From assembly GCF_040256395.1 (NCBI RefSeq), contig NZ_CP158299.1:2571501-2635500 (forward strand): 64,000 nt of DNA. The letters run 5' to 3'. The notes beneath the pieces are model-generated. The model was not told the origin of the DNA, did not search any database, and worked only from the letters and a program-made list of their open reading frames with translations. Origin of the DNA: Deinococcus sonorensis KR-87 (GTDB lineage: Bacteria; Deinococcota; Deinococci; Deinococcales; Deinococcaceae). Below, piece after piece: positions 1-11,705 of the stretch (position 1 is its first letter; each line of letters starts with the position of its first letter). The position numbers and the translations under genes were made by a program.

Positions 1-101
<101 letters not shown>

Positions 102-112
102 ACGGCGCGTGA

Positions 113-163
113 GGGATGGGCGCCGGGCCGGGGGCATGACTGCTCTGGCCCGGCGCCCATCCC
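113..163 (+). terminator. Strong intercistronic hairpin between gap and pgk
   Basis: Bases 113-129 are perfectly complementary to 147-163 (17 bp, arm GGGATGGGCGCCGGGCC) around a 17-nt loop. There is no U-tract after the stem, so it is not a classical terminator; it is more likely a partial terminator, an RNA stabiliser or a processing site that sets the gap:pgk mRNA ratio. Confidence 0.6.
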
Positions 164-203
164 TATGAGACCGGCGCCGGGCAGCGGCGCCCAAGGAGAA
201 CCC

Positions 204-1373
<1,170 letters not shown>

Positions 1374-1420
1374 CCCGGCCCCACCGTCTCTTCCTCCTCT
1401 CTCCCCTCCCCGAGGTTTCC

Positions 1421-2176
1421 ATGGCAAAGCCCCCCACCCTGCTGGCACTCAACTGGAAGATGAACAAGACGCCCACCGAGGCGACGGCCTGGGCCAAAGA
1501 ACTGACTGCCCAGCTGCAGCCGGGCAGCGCCCAGCTGGCGATCATGGCGCCCGCGATTGATCTGCCGGCGCTGGCCACCTCCCTACAGGGCAGTGGCGTG
1601 GCCGTCGGCGGCCAGGACGTGTCGGCGCATGCCTCCGGCGCCTACACCGGCGAGATCAGCGCCGCGATGCTGCTGGACACCGGCGCGAGCCATGTGGTGA
1701 TCGGCCACAGCGAACGCCGGGAATACCACGCCGAGAGCAGCCAGCTGGTGGCCGCCAAGACGCGCGCCGCTATCGAGGCGGGCCTGATTCCCATCGTGTG
1801 TGTGGGCGAAGGGCTGGAGGTGCGCGAGCGTGGCGAGCACGTGACCTACACGCTCGACCAGCTGCGCGACAGTCTAGCCGGCGTGCGGCTGGACCGCCCC
1901 GGCGCGCTGGTGGTGGCCTACGAACCGGTGTGGGCCATCGGCACCGGCAAGACCGCCACCGCTGCCGACGCCGAGGAGCTGTGCAGCGCCATCCGCACCG
2001 CGCTGGTGGGGCTGTACGGCCCCACCGGTCAGGACGTGCAGGTGCTGTACGGCGGCAGCGTCAAGCCCGGCAACATCCGTGAGATCTGCGACCAGCCGAA
2101 CGTGAACGGCGCGCTGGTGGGCGGCGCGGCGCTGGAAGTGCAGAGCGTGCTGGACATGGCGAGCGCGCTGCGCTGA
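1421..2176 (+). CDS. tpiA: Triosephosphate isomerase
   Basis: 251 aa, full length for the TIM family. It interconverts dihydroxyacetone phosphate and glyceraldehyde-3-phosphate in the cytosol. Visible motifs are LNWKMNKT with the substrate-binding Asn/Lys, the electrophilic His in IGHSERR, the catalytic Glu in [13 protein letters not shown] with its flexible loop 6, and the phosphate-binding [14 protein letters not shown] sequence lies about 7 nt before the ATG. It is the last gene of the gap-pgk-tpiA cluster, 47 bp after pgk, and is followed directly by an intrinsic terminator. Confidence 0.97.
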   Translation: MAKPPTLLALNWKMNKTPTEATAWAKELTAQLQPGSAQLAIMAPAIDLPALATSLQGSGVAVGGQDVSAHASGAYTGEISAAMLLDTGASHVVIGHSERREYHAESSQLVAAKTRAAIEAGLIPIVCVGEGLEVRERGEHVTYTLDQLRDSLAGVRLDRPGALVVAYEPVWAIGTGKTATAADAEELCSAIRTALVGLYGPTGQDVQVLYGGSVKPGNIREICDQPNVNGALVGGAALEVQSVLDMASALR

Positions 2177-2197
2177 GGCCACACCTGCTTCACCCGA

Positions 2198-2220
2198 CCC
2201 GGCCGCCTGGCCGGGTTTTT
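2198..2220 (+). terminator. Intrinsic terminator after tpiA
   Basis: CCCGGCC (2198-2204), 4-nt loop, GGCCGGG (2209-2215), then five T. It closes the glycolytic operon. Confidence 0.9.
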
Positions 2221-2255
2221 GCAATCCGGCACAGCCTTACAATTGCCCGGCATGT

Positions 2256-2261
2256 TAGGCT
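2256..2261 (+). promoter_or_regulatory. -10 box TAGGCT of the aminopeptidase P gene (leaderless)
   Basis: TAGGCT ends 7 nt before the ATG at 2269; there is no Shine-Dalgarno sequence. This fits a transcript whose 5' end is at or next to the start codon. Confidence 0.6.
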
Positions 2262-2268
2262 GCCGCCT

Positions 2269-3323
<1,055 letters not shown>

Positions 3324-3327
<4 letters not shown>

Positions 3328-3845
3328 AGCGAGCGCTCTGGACAGCGGTCCTGCTGGGTGGAGGGCTGACGCTGGCCGCGCCGTACACCGTCCAGCCGGG
3401 CGACACCCTCTGGTCGCTGGCCAGGGCGCACGGCCTGACGGTCGCCCAGGTGATGCAACTGAATCACCTGACCACCGACGCGCTGCGGGCCGGGCAGGTG
3501 CTGCAGCTGCAGCTGGAGGCAGAGACGCCGGCTCCGGTGCCTGCCGCCACGGACGACACCCCGCCCCCCGCCACGCCGGGCCAGCGGGGAATGGCGGTGT
3601 ACTACCCGGGCCGCTTCAGCAACCTGACCGCGCTGACCGCCGCCCACCCCAGCCTGCCGTTCGGCACCTGGGTGCGGGTGCAGCTGGCCCGCAGCGGGCG
3701 CAGCGTGGACGTGATGATCAATGACCGTGGGCCGTTCGGAAATCCGGAGCGCATCATTGACCTGTCCACGGAGGCGGCGCGGGCGCTGGGCATGCTGGAC
3801 GATGGCGTGGCGGCCGTGACCCTGACGGTGCTGCGTCAGCCCTGA
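3324..3845 (+). CDS. Exported LysM / RlpA-like double-psi beta-barrel protein
   Basis: 173 aa. A short signal peptide (about 1-19, ending LTLAA) is followed by a LysM domain (about 21-64, [19 protein letters not shown]) that binds peptidoglycan, a Pro/Thr-rich linker, and a C-terminal RlpA-like DPBB domain (about 88-170) with the active-site Asp134 in INDRGPFG. RlpA proteins can be lytic transglycosylases or septal wall binders. The expected site is the periplasm/cell wall. Translation is probably coupled to the aminopeptidase gene through the ATGA overlap, although a shared function is not obvious. Confidence 0.88.
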
Positions 3846-3858
3846 GCCTGCTCCGGAG

Positions 3859-3888
3859 TTCAGGGTGTAGAATCGTTCGGGCTACACT
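3859..3888 (+). promoter_or_regulatory. Promoter of the YbjN gene
   Basis: TTCAGG (3859-3864), 18-bp spacer, TACACT (3883-3888). The start codon is 33 nt further on and has an AAAGGA sequence at 3905-3910, so this gene, unlike many neighbours, has a normal leader. Confidence 0.45.
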
Positions 3889-3921
3889 CAAGTCTTTGCA
3901 CCACGAAAGGATTCACTCACC

Positions 3922-4380
<459 letters not shown>

Positions 4381-4396
4381 CCGACCCGGTCCCTCA

Positions 4397-4424
4397 GGCA
4401 GCCTTTACGGCTGCCACTCTTTTC
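4397..4424 (+). terminator. Intrinsic terminator after the YbjN gene
   Basis: GGCAGCC (4397-4403), 5-nt loop, GGCTGCC (4409-4415), followed by ACTCTTTTCTT. It lies between convergent transcription units. Confidence 0.8.
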
Positions 4425-4433
4425 TTCTATCAA

Positions 4434-4466
4434 GTGAATTATTTCACGATAATCCAGCTCGTGAAA
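4434..4466. promoter_or_regulatory. Rex-operator-like palindrome with a third half-site in an AT-rich island
   Basis: GTGAA-TTAT-TTCAC (4434-4447) has the core of the Rex operator, GTGAA-N4-TTCAC. TTTCACG (4442-4448) is also inverted to CGTGAAA (4460-4466). The surrounding 58 bp are much richer in A/T than the window. It lies between the 3' ends of convergent genes, so its target is unclear. Confidence 0.45.
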
Positions 4467-4482
4467 ATTTGCTTTGCTGAGA

Positions 4483-5319
<837 letters not shown>

Positions 5320-5367
5320 GTCCCAAGTCTGGCATAAGGCTCAAGAGGGCCGCCAAGCACGGACCCT

Positions 5368-5373
5368 TACACT
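5368..5373 (+). promoter_or_regulatory. -10 box TACACT of pncB (leaderless)
   Basis: TACACT ends 6 nt before the pncB ATG at 5380; no SD is present. Confidence 0.65.
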
Positions 5374-5379
5374 GCGGTC

Positions 5380-6825
5380 ATGGACGCGTCTCCCCTGTTC
5401 ACCGACCTGTATCAGCTCACCATGCTGGGCGGCTACTGGCAGCGCGGGCTGCACACCCAGGAGGCGGTGTTCGACCTCTATTTCCGGCGCAATCCGTTTG
5501 GCGGCGGGTACGCGGTCTGGGCCGGCCTGGAAGTGGCCCTGGATCACCTGCTGTCGCTGCGCTTCGACGACGCGGCGCTGGCGTACCTGAAGGGGCTGCA
5601 GCTGTTTCCGGCTGACTTCCTGGAGGCCCTGGCCGGTTGGCGCTTCAGCGGCACCATCGAGGCCTTCCCGGAGGGGTCGGTGGTGTTCGCCCACGAGCCG
5701 CTGCTGACCGTGACGGCGCCGCTCTGGGAGGCGCAGCTGATCGAGACCGCGCTGCTCAACATCGTCAACTTCCAGACCCTGATCGCCAGCAAGGCCGCCC
5801 GGTGTGTGTGGGCCGCGCAGCAGTCGCCGCACGGTGGACAGGTGATCGAATTCGGCACCCGCCGGGCCCAGGGACCGAACGGAGCGCTCAGTGCGGCCCG
5901 CGCGGCGTTCGTGGGCGGCGCGGTGGGCACCAGCAACGTGGAGGCCGGGCAGCGCTACGGTCTGCCGGTGGTCGGCACCCACGCGCACGCCTGGGTCGAG
6001 AGCTTCGGTAGCGAGCTGGAGGCGTTCCGCGCCTACGCCGAGCTGTATCCGGACCAGACCACGCTGCTGCTGGACACGGTGGACACCCTGAAAAGCGGCC
6101 TGCCCAACGCCATCACGGTGGCGGGTGAGCTGCGCGCACGCGGCCACGAGCTGCGCGGAGTCCGGCTGGATTCCGGCGACCTTGCGTGGCTGTCGGCACA
6201 GGTGCGGGCCGAGCTGGACCGGGCCGGGTTCCCGGACGTGAAGATCACCGCCTCCAACGACCTCTCGGAGGAAGTGATCGAAAGCATCATCCGGGAAGGC
6301 GGACGCATCGACACCTACGGCGTCGGCACCCAGCTCGCCACCGGCGGCGGCGCGGGCGGTGGCGCACTGGGCGGCGTGTACAAGCTTGTCGAACTGAACG
6401 GCATCGGCCGCATCAAGCTGACCGGCGACCCCACCAAAACCAGCTTGCCCGGCACCAAACGCGTCTGGCGGGCCACCGACGCGCAGGGGCACGCGGTGCT
6501 GGACGTGCTGACGGCGCAGGATGAGGTGCCGAGCAGTGGCCTGAGGGTCAGTGACCCCAGCAACCCGCTGCGCAGCTCCCGGCTGCCCGGCGGGCTGGAC
6601 TGGCACGATCCGCGCCAACGGGTGGTGGAGCGGGGCGAGCGCTCCACCCCGGCCGCCTCCCTGCCTTCGCTGCAGGAACGCGCTCAGGCGGAGCTGGCCC
6701 GGCTTCCAGCCGGGACCCGGCGGCTGCTCAATCCGCACCTGTACCGGGTGGGCGTGAGCGACACCCTGCAGGGCCGCCGCGAGACCCTGACCGAGCAGCT
6801 GCGCGCCAGCCTACCGGTCCGCTGA
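5380..6825 (+). CDS. pncB: Nicotinate phosphoribosyltransferase
   Basis: 481 aa. It converts nicotinate and PRPP to nicotinate mononucleotide with ATP hydrolysis, the entry step of the Preiss-Handler pathway. Family motifs are visible in order: [13 protein letters not shown] at the N-terminus, [13 protein letters not shown] in the catalytic region, [11 protein letters not shown] with the conserved His, and [12 protein letters not shown]. NadE, encoded divergently, would use the adenylylated product. The last 15 bp overlap the 3' end of recX on the other strand. Confidence 0.95.
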   Translation: MDASPLFTDLYQLTMLGGYWQRGLHTQEAVFDLYFRRNPFGGGYAVWAGLEVALDHLLSLRFDDAALAYLKGLQLFPADFLEALAGWRFSGTIEAFPEGSVVFAHEPLLTVTAPLWEAQLIETALLNIVNFQTLIASKAARCVWAAQQSPHGGQVIEFGTRRAQGPNGALSAARAAFVGGAVGTSNVEAGQRYGLPVVGTHAHAWVESFGSELEAFRAYAELYPDQTTLLLDTVDTLKSGLPNAITVAGELRARGHELRGVRLDSGDLAWLSAQVRAELDRAGFPDVKITASNDLSEEVIESIIREGGRIDTYGVGTQLATGGGAGGGALGGVYKLVELNGIGRIKLTGDPTKTSLPGTKRVWRATDAQGHAVLDVLTAQDEVPSSGLRVSDPSNPLRSSRLPGGLDWHDPRQRVVERGERSTPAASLPSLQERAQAELARLPAGTRRLLNPHLYRVGVSDTLQGRRETLTEQLRASLPVR

Positions 6826-7311
6826 CTCCGCAGACGCCTGCAGCTCGTCCAGCACCTGCCGGATCACGCCGCCCGGATAGCCGCGCCGCATCAGGAAGCC
6901 GTAGGCACGCGCCCGGGGATCAGCAGCACGCTGAAAGCTGTCCCACCGGCGCTCCAGCACGCGCCGGGCGTCCTCCAGTTCGGCCTGTGGGTCACGCGCC
7001 TCCAGCGTCTCCTCGATCAGGTCCTCGTCCAGGCCCCGCTGGCGCAGTTTCTGGCGCACCCGGTACCCGCCCACGCCGCGCCGTTGTCCCTCGGCCCGCG
7101 CCACCTGCTCGTCGCTGAGGTAGCCGAGTTCGCGCACGCGGGTCAGCACCGCCTCGGCCAGCGCCTCGTCGTCGGTGCGGCGCAGCAGCCGGGTCCGCAG
7201 TTCGGCCTCGCTGAGCATCCGCTGGCCCAGCGCCCGGAAGGCGTACGCGAGCAGCTGTTCGCGGGCCTCGTCGGCGCTGGCTGGGGGGTCCGGACGGTGA
7301 GGGCGGTTCAT
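6811..7311 (-). CDS. recX: Regulatory protein RecX
   Basis: 166 aa from the chosen ATG at 7311. RecX binds RecA filaments and limits recombinase activity; in Deinococcus it also tempers the oxidative/DNA-damage response. Three three-helix repeats are recognisable: [40 protein letters not shown] and [18 protein letters not shown]. Alternative in-frame starts exist at 7320 (three codons longer, no SD) and further upstream; GGAGG lies only two nt before 7311, so the start is uncertain. Its 3' end overlaps pncB by 15 bp in convergent orientation. Confidence 0.85.
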   Translation of the reverse strand: MNRPHRPDPPASADEAREQLLAYAFRALGQRMLSEAELRTRLLRRTDDEALAEAVLTRVRELGYLSDEQVARAEGQRRGVGGYRVRQKLRQRGLDEDLIEETLEARDPQAELEDARRVLERRWDSFQRAADPRARAYGFLMRRGYPGGVIRQVLDELQASAESADR

Positions 7312-7328
7312 GGCCTCCATTGTGCCGC

Positions 7329-7357
7329 TTGCAGTGGGTCGCCGGAGCCTGTAAAGT
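7329..7357 (+). promoter_or_regulatory. Promoter of rpsT
   Basis: TTGCAG (7329-7334), exactly 17-bp spacer, TAAAGT (7352-7357). Transcription would start near 7364 and give a leader of about 130 nt before rpsT. Confidence 0.65.
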
Positions 7358-7363
7358 AACAAA

Positions 7364-7495
7364 GTTGCTTCCCGAGAGGTGAGCAGCGTGCAGCCTCCGC
7401 TGCACCGCGCGGGACGGCCGACCAGCCCCCGACGCTCGTGTTCCCGGTGGGCACACCAGGAACCGCCCTGCATCCGCAGGAGAAAGAGGAATCCC
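7364..7495 (+). promoter_or_regulatory. Long 5' leader of rpsT with a hairpin
   Basis: Between the predicted start of transcription and the rpsT ATG lies an untranslated leader containing GTGCAG (7388-7393) / CTGCAC (7400-7405) around a 6-nt loop, then an AAAGAGGA ribosome binding site. S20 is autoregulated at translation in E. coli, so an mRNA-binding role is possible but unproven here. Confidence 0.4.
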
Positions 7496-7777
7496 ATGGC
7501 CCTGCGCCACAAATCTGCCCAGAAACGTCACCGTCAGAGCCTCAAGCGCCGCGCCATCAACCGCAGCCGCAAGAGCACCATCCGCACCTTCACCAAGAAG
7601 GCCGTGGAAGCGTTCAGCGCCGGCGCTGAGAACGCCGCCGAGATGCAGCGCAAGGCCGAGAGCCTGATCGACAAGGCCGCCAAGGGCAGCACCATGCACA
7701 AGAACGCCGCCGCCCGCAAGAAGAGCCGTCTGGCCAAGCGCATCAACCGCGAGCAGGCCGCCAAGGCCCAGCAGTAA
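7496..7777 (+). CDS. rpsT: 30S ribosomal protein S20
   Basis: 93 aa, very rich in Lys, Arg and Ala, with the classical S20 opening [19 protein letters not shown] and the three-helix bundle pattern that follows. It binds the 5' domain of 16S rRNA during 30S assembly. The start at 7496 has AAAGAGGA five nt upstream; a longer frame beginning at 7379 is leader sequence. It is a single-gene unit with its own promoter and terminator. Confidence 0.97.
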   Translation: MALRHKSAQKRHRQSLKRRAINRSRKSTIRTFTKKAVEAFSAGAENAAEMQRKAESLIDKAAKGSTMHKNAAARKKSRLAKRINREQAAKAQQ

Positions 7778-7786
7778 AACTCAGAC

Positions 7787-7832
7787 GGAGTGGGGGCACC
7801 GGTCAGATTGACCTGGTGCCCCGCTTCTTTTA
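7787..7832. terminator. Terminator between rpsT and the convergent small membrane-protein gene
   Basis: GGGGCACC...GGTCA paired with TGACC.TGGTGCCCC (about 13 bp with one bulge) around GAT, followed on the plus strand by GCTTCTTTTA. Confidence 0.75.
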
Positions 7833-7836
7833 GGTC

Positions 7837-8205
7837 TCAGTTCTGGACGTGCCGCACGTCCACCCGCCCGGTGAAGTGGTCGTATTCCAGGGTCAGACGA
7901 TACGAGCCCGGGTCGTTGTGCCCCTGCAGGTTGATGGCCCAGTCACCGCGCACACACTCCTGACCGCCGACCTGGTTGCCCGCCGGATCGCGCAGGCGCA
8001 GCACGATCCGGCCAGATTTCCCGTTGCAGGTGCCTTTCACCTGAACCGGCACGCTGTCGCCGGCCATCCGGTAACTGTATTCGCTGGCGCCCTGGGCATT
8101 GACCAGCCAGGTGGGCATGACCGTGACCATGCCCAGACGGATTCCGCCGGTGAAGTAGAGGGTGGCCGCCAGGACCACCAGAAGTATCGCGATGACGATC
8201 CGCAT
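7837..8205 (-). CDS. Small membrane-anchored or exported protein, unknown function
   Basis: 122 aa from the ATG at 8205, which has GGAGG four nt upstream; a TACAAT box lies just before it. One N-terminal hydrophobic segment (about residues 2-20, IVIAILLVVLAATLYFTGG) acts as a signal anchor; the remainder is a predicted extracytoplasmic beta domain with two Cys (in GTCNG and ECVRG) that could pair. The pattern of short strands (VQVKGTCNGKSGRIVLRLRDPAGN, SYRLTLEYDHFTGRVDV) looks like an Ig-like or carbohydrate-binding sandwich, but I do not recognise a family. Confidence 0.7.
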   Translation of the reverse strand: MRIVIAILLVVLAATLYFTGGIRLGMVTVMPTWLVNAQGASEYSYRMAGDSVPVQVKGTCNGKSGRIVLRLRDPAGNQVGGQECVRGDWAINLQGHNDPGSYRLTLEYDHFTGRVDVRHVQN

Positions 8206-8244
8206 CCTGCCTCCAATTGTAGCACCGGTCACCTGTTCAGGCGG

Positions 8245-9087
8245 TCAGCGTGTCGGCACCGCCAGATAGCCGAAGGTGCCGGGGCCGACGTGGGCCCCGA
8301 TCACACAGCCCATCAGCTGCATCCGTCCGCGCACGATATTCAGTTTGGAACTGCGCAGGGCGGCCTGAAGTTCCTGCATCCGCTCGCTGTCGCGCCCGGC
8401 ATGCACGACCGCCACCGACAGCGGCGTCTGCCCGAAGTGCTGTTCCATGCGCCGGATGATGTCCTGGCCCGCCCCGGACGCCCGCACCCGCCGCCGAGCG
8501 GTGATGCGCCCCTCCTGAAAGCCCAGCACCGGCCGCACGCCCAGCAGGTTGCCGACCAGTTCGGCAGAGCGCGACAGCCGGCCGCCGCGCCGCAGGTATT
8601 CCAGATCCGTGACGCAGAACTCGGCGTAGATTTCGCTGCGCACGCGCTCCAGCTCCGCCACCGTCTGCTCCAGCGTGAGGCCGGCGTCGCGGGCGCGGAC
8701 GGCGGTCAGCACGTACTCGGCAAGCTGGCACGACGCCGACCCGGAATCGAAGTGGTGTACCCGGTCGCCACCCGGCAGCTGCGCGGCGGCGTTGCGCGCC
8801 ACAGTGATGGTCTCGGAGATCTGGGACGAGAGGTGAATGCTCAGCACCTGCTGACCGGCCTGCACCAGCGGCTGATAGACGTCCATAAAGGCGGCCACGC
8901 TGGGCGGCACCGTCTGGGCCTGCTGGCCCTCCTTCATCTGCTGATACAGCGTGTCGGGATCGAGTTCACTCCAGTCGGCGTACTGCCGGCCCTGCATCTG
9001 GATGTTGAGCGGGACGCAGCGGACATCGGCGCGCTGCAGTTCGGCCACGCCGAGGTCGCAGGTAGAATCAGTGACGAGGGTGAACAT
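8245..9087 (-). CDS. DegV family fatty-acid-binding protein
   Basis: 280 aa, full length for DegV. Opening VTDSTCDLG is the family hallmark; LSSQISETITVARNAA and FDSGSASCQLA line the lipid-binding groove, and LRRGGRLSRSAELVGNLLGVRPVL is the conserved central block. DegV/FakB proteins present a fatty acid to FakA kinase, but no fakA is nearby. Upstream is a TAACAT -10 box (9102-9097) and, about 40 bp before the predicted start of transcription, a Rex-like palindrome, suggesting redox control. The start has AAAGG three nt upstream and could also be nearly leaderless. Confidence 0.85.
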   Translation of the reverse strand: MFTLVTDSTCDLGVAELQRADVRCVPLNIQMQGRQYADWSELDPDTLYQQMKEGQQAQTVPPSVAAFMDVYQPLVQAGQQVLSIHLSSQISETITVARNAAAQLPGGDRVHHFDSGSASCQLAEYVLTAVRARDAGLTLEQTVAELERVRSEIYAEFCVTDLEYLRRGGRLSRSAELVGNLLGVRPVLGFQEGRITARRRVRASGAGQDIIRRMEQHFGQTPLSVAVVHAGRDSERMQELQAALRSSKLNIVRGRMQLMGCVIGAHVGPGTFGYLAVPTR

Positions 9088-9122
9088 GACCTTTTCATGT
9101 TAAAAGTCTTCAGACACCATTG

Positions 9123-9139
9123 TTGTGAATATCTTCACT
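9123..9139 (-). promoter_or_regulatory. Rex-operator-like palindrome upstream of the DegV gene
   Basis: TTGTGAA-TATC-TTCAC (9123-9138): the left half is the full Rex half-site TTGTGAA and the right half keeps TTCAC. The centre (9131.5) would be near -41 if transcription starts at about 9090, so bound Rex would cover the -35 region. The inner match to a CRP-type GTGA-N6-TCAC site is the same bases; Rex is preferred because rex is encoded in this window. Confidence 0.5.
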
Positions 9140-9194
9140 GCGCGTCAGCACGCCCGATAGGGGGCAGAGTGTTCCTCATCTTTTATACATAAAC

Positions 9195-9272
9195 AAACGC
9201 GTGGCGGGGGGAGCCACGCGTTCTTGAGGGAAGGTGAGGGCGGTGGGGAACCGCCACTCGCCTCATATTGTA
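9195..9272 (-). ncRNA. Candidate small RNA (promoter, two hairpins, terminator) downstream of proB
   Basis: On the minus strand a TACAAT box (9272-9267) is followed by a hairpin GGCGGT/ACCGCC (arms 9250-9255 and 9239-9244) and then a perfect 10-bp hairpin (9213-9222 with 9196-9205) ending in TTTGTTTATG. The second hairpin certainly works as the proB terminator; whether the first 60 nt are also transcribed from their own promoter is inference. The -35 region is weak. Confidence 0.3.
9196..9222 (-). terminator. Intrinsic terminator of the bcp-rpiA-proB operon
   Basis: AACGCGTGGC (9196-9205) pairs perfectly with GCCACGCGTT (9213-9222); on the minus strand the stem is followed by TTTGTTTATG. Confidence 0.8.
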
Positions 9273-9354
9273 CGCAGAAATGCCCACATCAATCTGACAG
9301 GAGGGTGAACCGGAGTGAGAAACGCCACGATTTGAAGCCGGCGGGGAGAGATGG

Positions 9355-10443
9355 CTACAGCAGAATCAGGTCGTCGCGGTGGACCACTTCCGGGCCGTAA
9401 TCGTAGCCGAGCAACGCCGCAATGTCGCGCGAATGGTGGCCCTGCACCCGCCGCAGGTCATCGGCGCGGTACCGGGCCAGGCCACGGCCCACCTCGGCGC
9501 CGTCAGGAGCCAGCAGGCGCACGGTGTGGCCGCGCTCAAACTGTCCTTCCACACCTCGGACGCCTGCGGGCAGCAGGCTCCCCTGCCCGCGCAGCGCCTG
9601 GGCAGCGCCGTCATCGAGCAGCAGGCGGCCCGGCGCGATCTCCGCCAGAATCCAGCGCTTGCGGGCCTCCAGTCGGCTGCCCGACGCCTGGAAGCGGGTG
9701 CCGAGCGACTCGCCCTGCACCGCCCTCACGAACACGTCCGGCGCGTCCCCCGGCGCGATCACCACCGGCGTTCCGGCGCGGGTGGCGATCTCGGCCGCCT
9801 GGATTTTGGTGTACATGCCCCCGGTGCCGCGGTGGGTGCCCGCGCCGCCCGCCAGCGCCCAGATGTCCGCGTCGATGCGGGCCACCTCCGGAATCAGGGT
9901 GGCCTGCGGGTTCAATCTGGGGTCGGCGGTATACAGGCCCGGCGCGTCGGTCAGGATCACCAGCAGGTCGGCCTCCAGCATGTTGGCCACAAAGGCCGAC
10001 AGGGTGTCGTTGTCGCCTACCTTGATCTGCTCCACCGCCACGGCGTCGTTCTCGTTGATGATCGGCAGCACCCCGCGCTCCAGACAGCCGAGCAGCGTGG
10101 TGCGGGCGTTGAGGTAGCGGGTGCGGTCACGGAAATCGTCGGCGGTGAGCAGCACCTGCGCCACCCGGATGCCGTACAGCTCGGCCAGCATCGCGTAGGT
10201 GTGCATCAGGGTGCCCTGCCCCACCGCCGCCAGCAGCTGCTTCTCGGCCAGCGTGCGGGTGCGCGGCGGAAAGTCCAGCGTTTCCCAGCCGGCCAGCACC
10301 GCCCCGGAACTCACCAGCACCACCGTGTGCCCGGCCGCCCGCAGCGCCGAGATCTGGCGAGTCAGTTCCACCAGCCGGGGCCGGTGCAGCCGGTCGGTCC
10401 CGGCCGTGAGCACCGAGGTGCCCAGCTTCAGCACCACCCGCAC
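9355..10443 (-). CDS. proB: Glutamate 5-kinase
   Basis: 362 aa. It phosphorylates glutamate as the first step of proline synthesis in the cytosol. The amino-acid-kinase domain (about 1-255) shows VVLKLGTSVL, LVSSGAVLAG, PIINENDAV, VGDNDTLSAFVA, LTDAPGLYTADPR and GTGGMYTKIQAA; a C-terminal PUA domain (about 275-350) starts at RKRWILAEIAPGRLLLDDGA. It begins 2 nt after the rpiA stop, so the two are one transcript. proA is not in the window. Confidence 0.95.
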   Translation of the reverse strand: MRVVLKLGTSVLTAGTDRLHRPRLVELTRQISALRAAGHTVVLVSSGAVLAGWETLDFPPRTRTLAEKQLLAAVGQGTLMHTYAMLAELYGIRVAQVLLTADDFRDRTRYLNARTTLLGCLERGVLPIINENDAVAVEQIKVGDNDTLSAFVANMLEADLLVILTDAPGLYTADPRLNPQATLIPEVARIDADIWALAGGAGTHRGTGGMYTKIQAAEIATRAGTPVVIAPGDAPDVFVRAVQGESLGTRFQASGSRLEARKRWILAEIAPGRLLLDDGAAQALRGQGSLLPAGVRGVEGQFERGHTVRLLAPDGAEVGRGLARYRADDLRRVQGHHSRDIAALLGYDYGPEVVHRDDLILL

Positions 10444-10445
10444 CG

Positions 10446-11127
10446 CTAGGCTCCGGCGTGCAGTTCCCGCACGCCCTCCGGCGTCGCCACATAGGCCACC
10501 GTCGCCATGCCCAGGAACAGCCCGGTCTCGACCACGCCCAGCACGCCCTTGAGCGAGCGTTCCAGCGAGGCCAGCGAGGCGTTCTCCGGAAAGTGGGCGT
10601 GAAAGATGTAGTTGCCGTTGTCGGTGATGTAGAGCGCTCCGGCGTCCCGGCGCAGCTCTCCACGCGCGCCCAGGGCGCGCAGCCGCTCCACCGTGCTGTC
10701 CACGCCAAACTGCACCACCTCGATCGGCAGCGGGGCCTTCTCCCCCAGCCGCGACACCAGCTTGGTGTGGTCGGCGATCACCGCAAAGCGTCGGGCCTGC
10801 ACCTCCACCAGCTTCTCGCGGGTGAGGGCGCCGCCCAGCCCCTTGATCAGGTTCAGCTGCGGATCGATCTCGTCGGCGCCGTCAATCACGATGTCCAGCG
10901 GCTCCGGGGTCAGCGGCTCCACCGGGATGTTCAGGCTGCGCGCCAGGTCCTCACTGGCCTGAGAGGTGGCCACCGCCATCACGCCCTCCAGTTCACCCGC
11001 CGCCAGCCGCCGCCCCAGCTCCAGAATGGCGTAGCGGGCGGTGCTGCCGGTGCCGAGGCCGATGCGGGTGCCGCTCTGCACCAGCGCGGCGGCCCGGACG
11101 GCGGCCTGCTGCTTGAGCGCCTCCAGC

Positions 11128-11135
<8 letters not shown>
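10446..11135 (-). CDS. rpiA: Ribose-5-phosphate isomerase A
   Basis: 229 aa, typical length. It interconverts ribose-5-P and ribulose-5-P in the pentose phosphate pathway. Motifs: GLGTGSTARYAI (phosphate loop), DGADEIDPQLNLIKGLGGALTREK with the catalytic Asp and Lys, and the C-terminal ETGLFLGMA. The start is GTG at 11135, overlapping the end of bcp by 8 nt; no clear SD, so translational coupling is likely. Second gene of a bcp-rpiA-proB operon. Confidence 0.95.
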
Positions 11136-11637
<502 letters not shown>

Positions 11638-11643
11638 GCAGGC

Positions 11644-11649
11644 AGGATA
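11644..11649 (-). promoter_or_regulatory. -10 box TATCCT of bcp (leaderless)
   Basis: TATCCT on the minus strand ends 6 nt before the bcp ATG. It is divergent from the deoC box 43 bp away. Confidence 0.65.
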
Positions 11650-11692
11650 CGGCTTCCGGCCGCTGCGGCGAGGCCCCTGCCGCCCGGACCGC

Positions 11693-11698
11693 TATGCT
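11693..11698 (+). promoter_or_regulatory. -10 box TATGCT of deoC (leaderless)
   Basis: TATGCT ends 7 nt before the GTG at 11706. The in-frame ATG at 11694 lies inside this box and is therefore not the start. Confidence 0.6.
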
Positions 11699-11705
11699 GG
11701 GAGGC

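Noticed and set aside
9124..9139. CRP-type site TGTGA-N6-TCACT upstream of degV
   Set aside because: The same bases fit the Rex consensus with its 4-bp spacer and extended TTGTGAA half better, and rex is in the window; CRP cannot be fully excluded.
7849..9192. 447-codon plus-strand frame covering the small membrane-protein and DegV genes
   Set aside because: It is antisense to two recognisable genes and has no start signal or motif.
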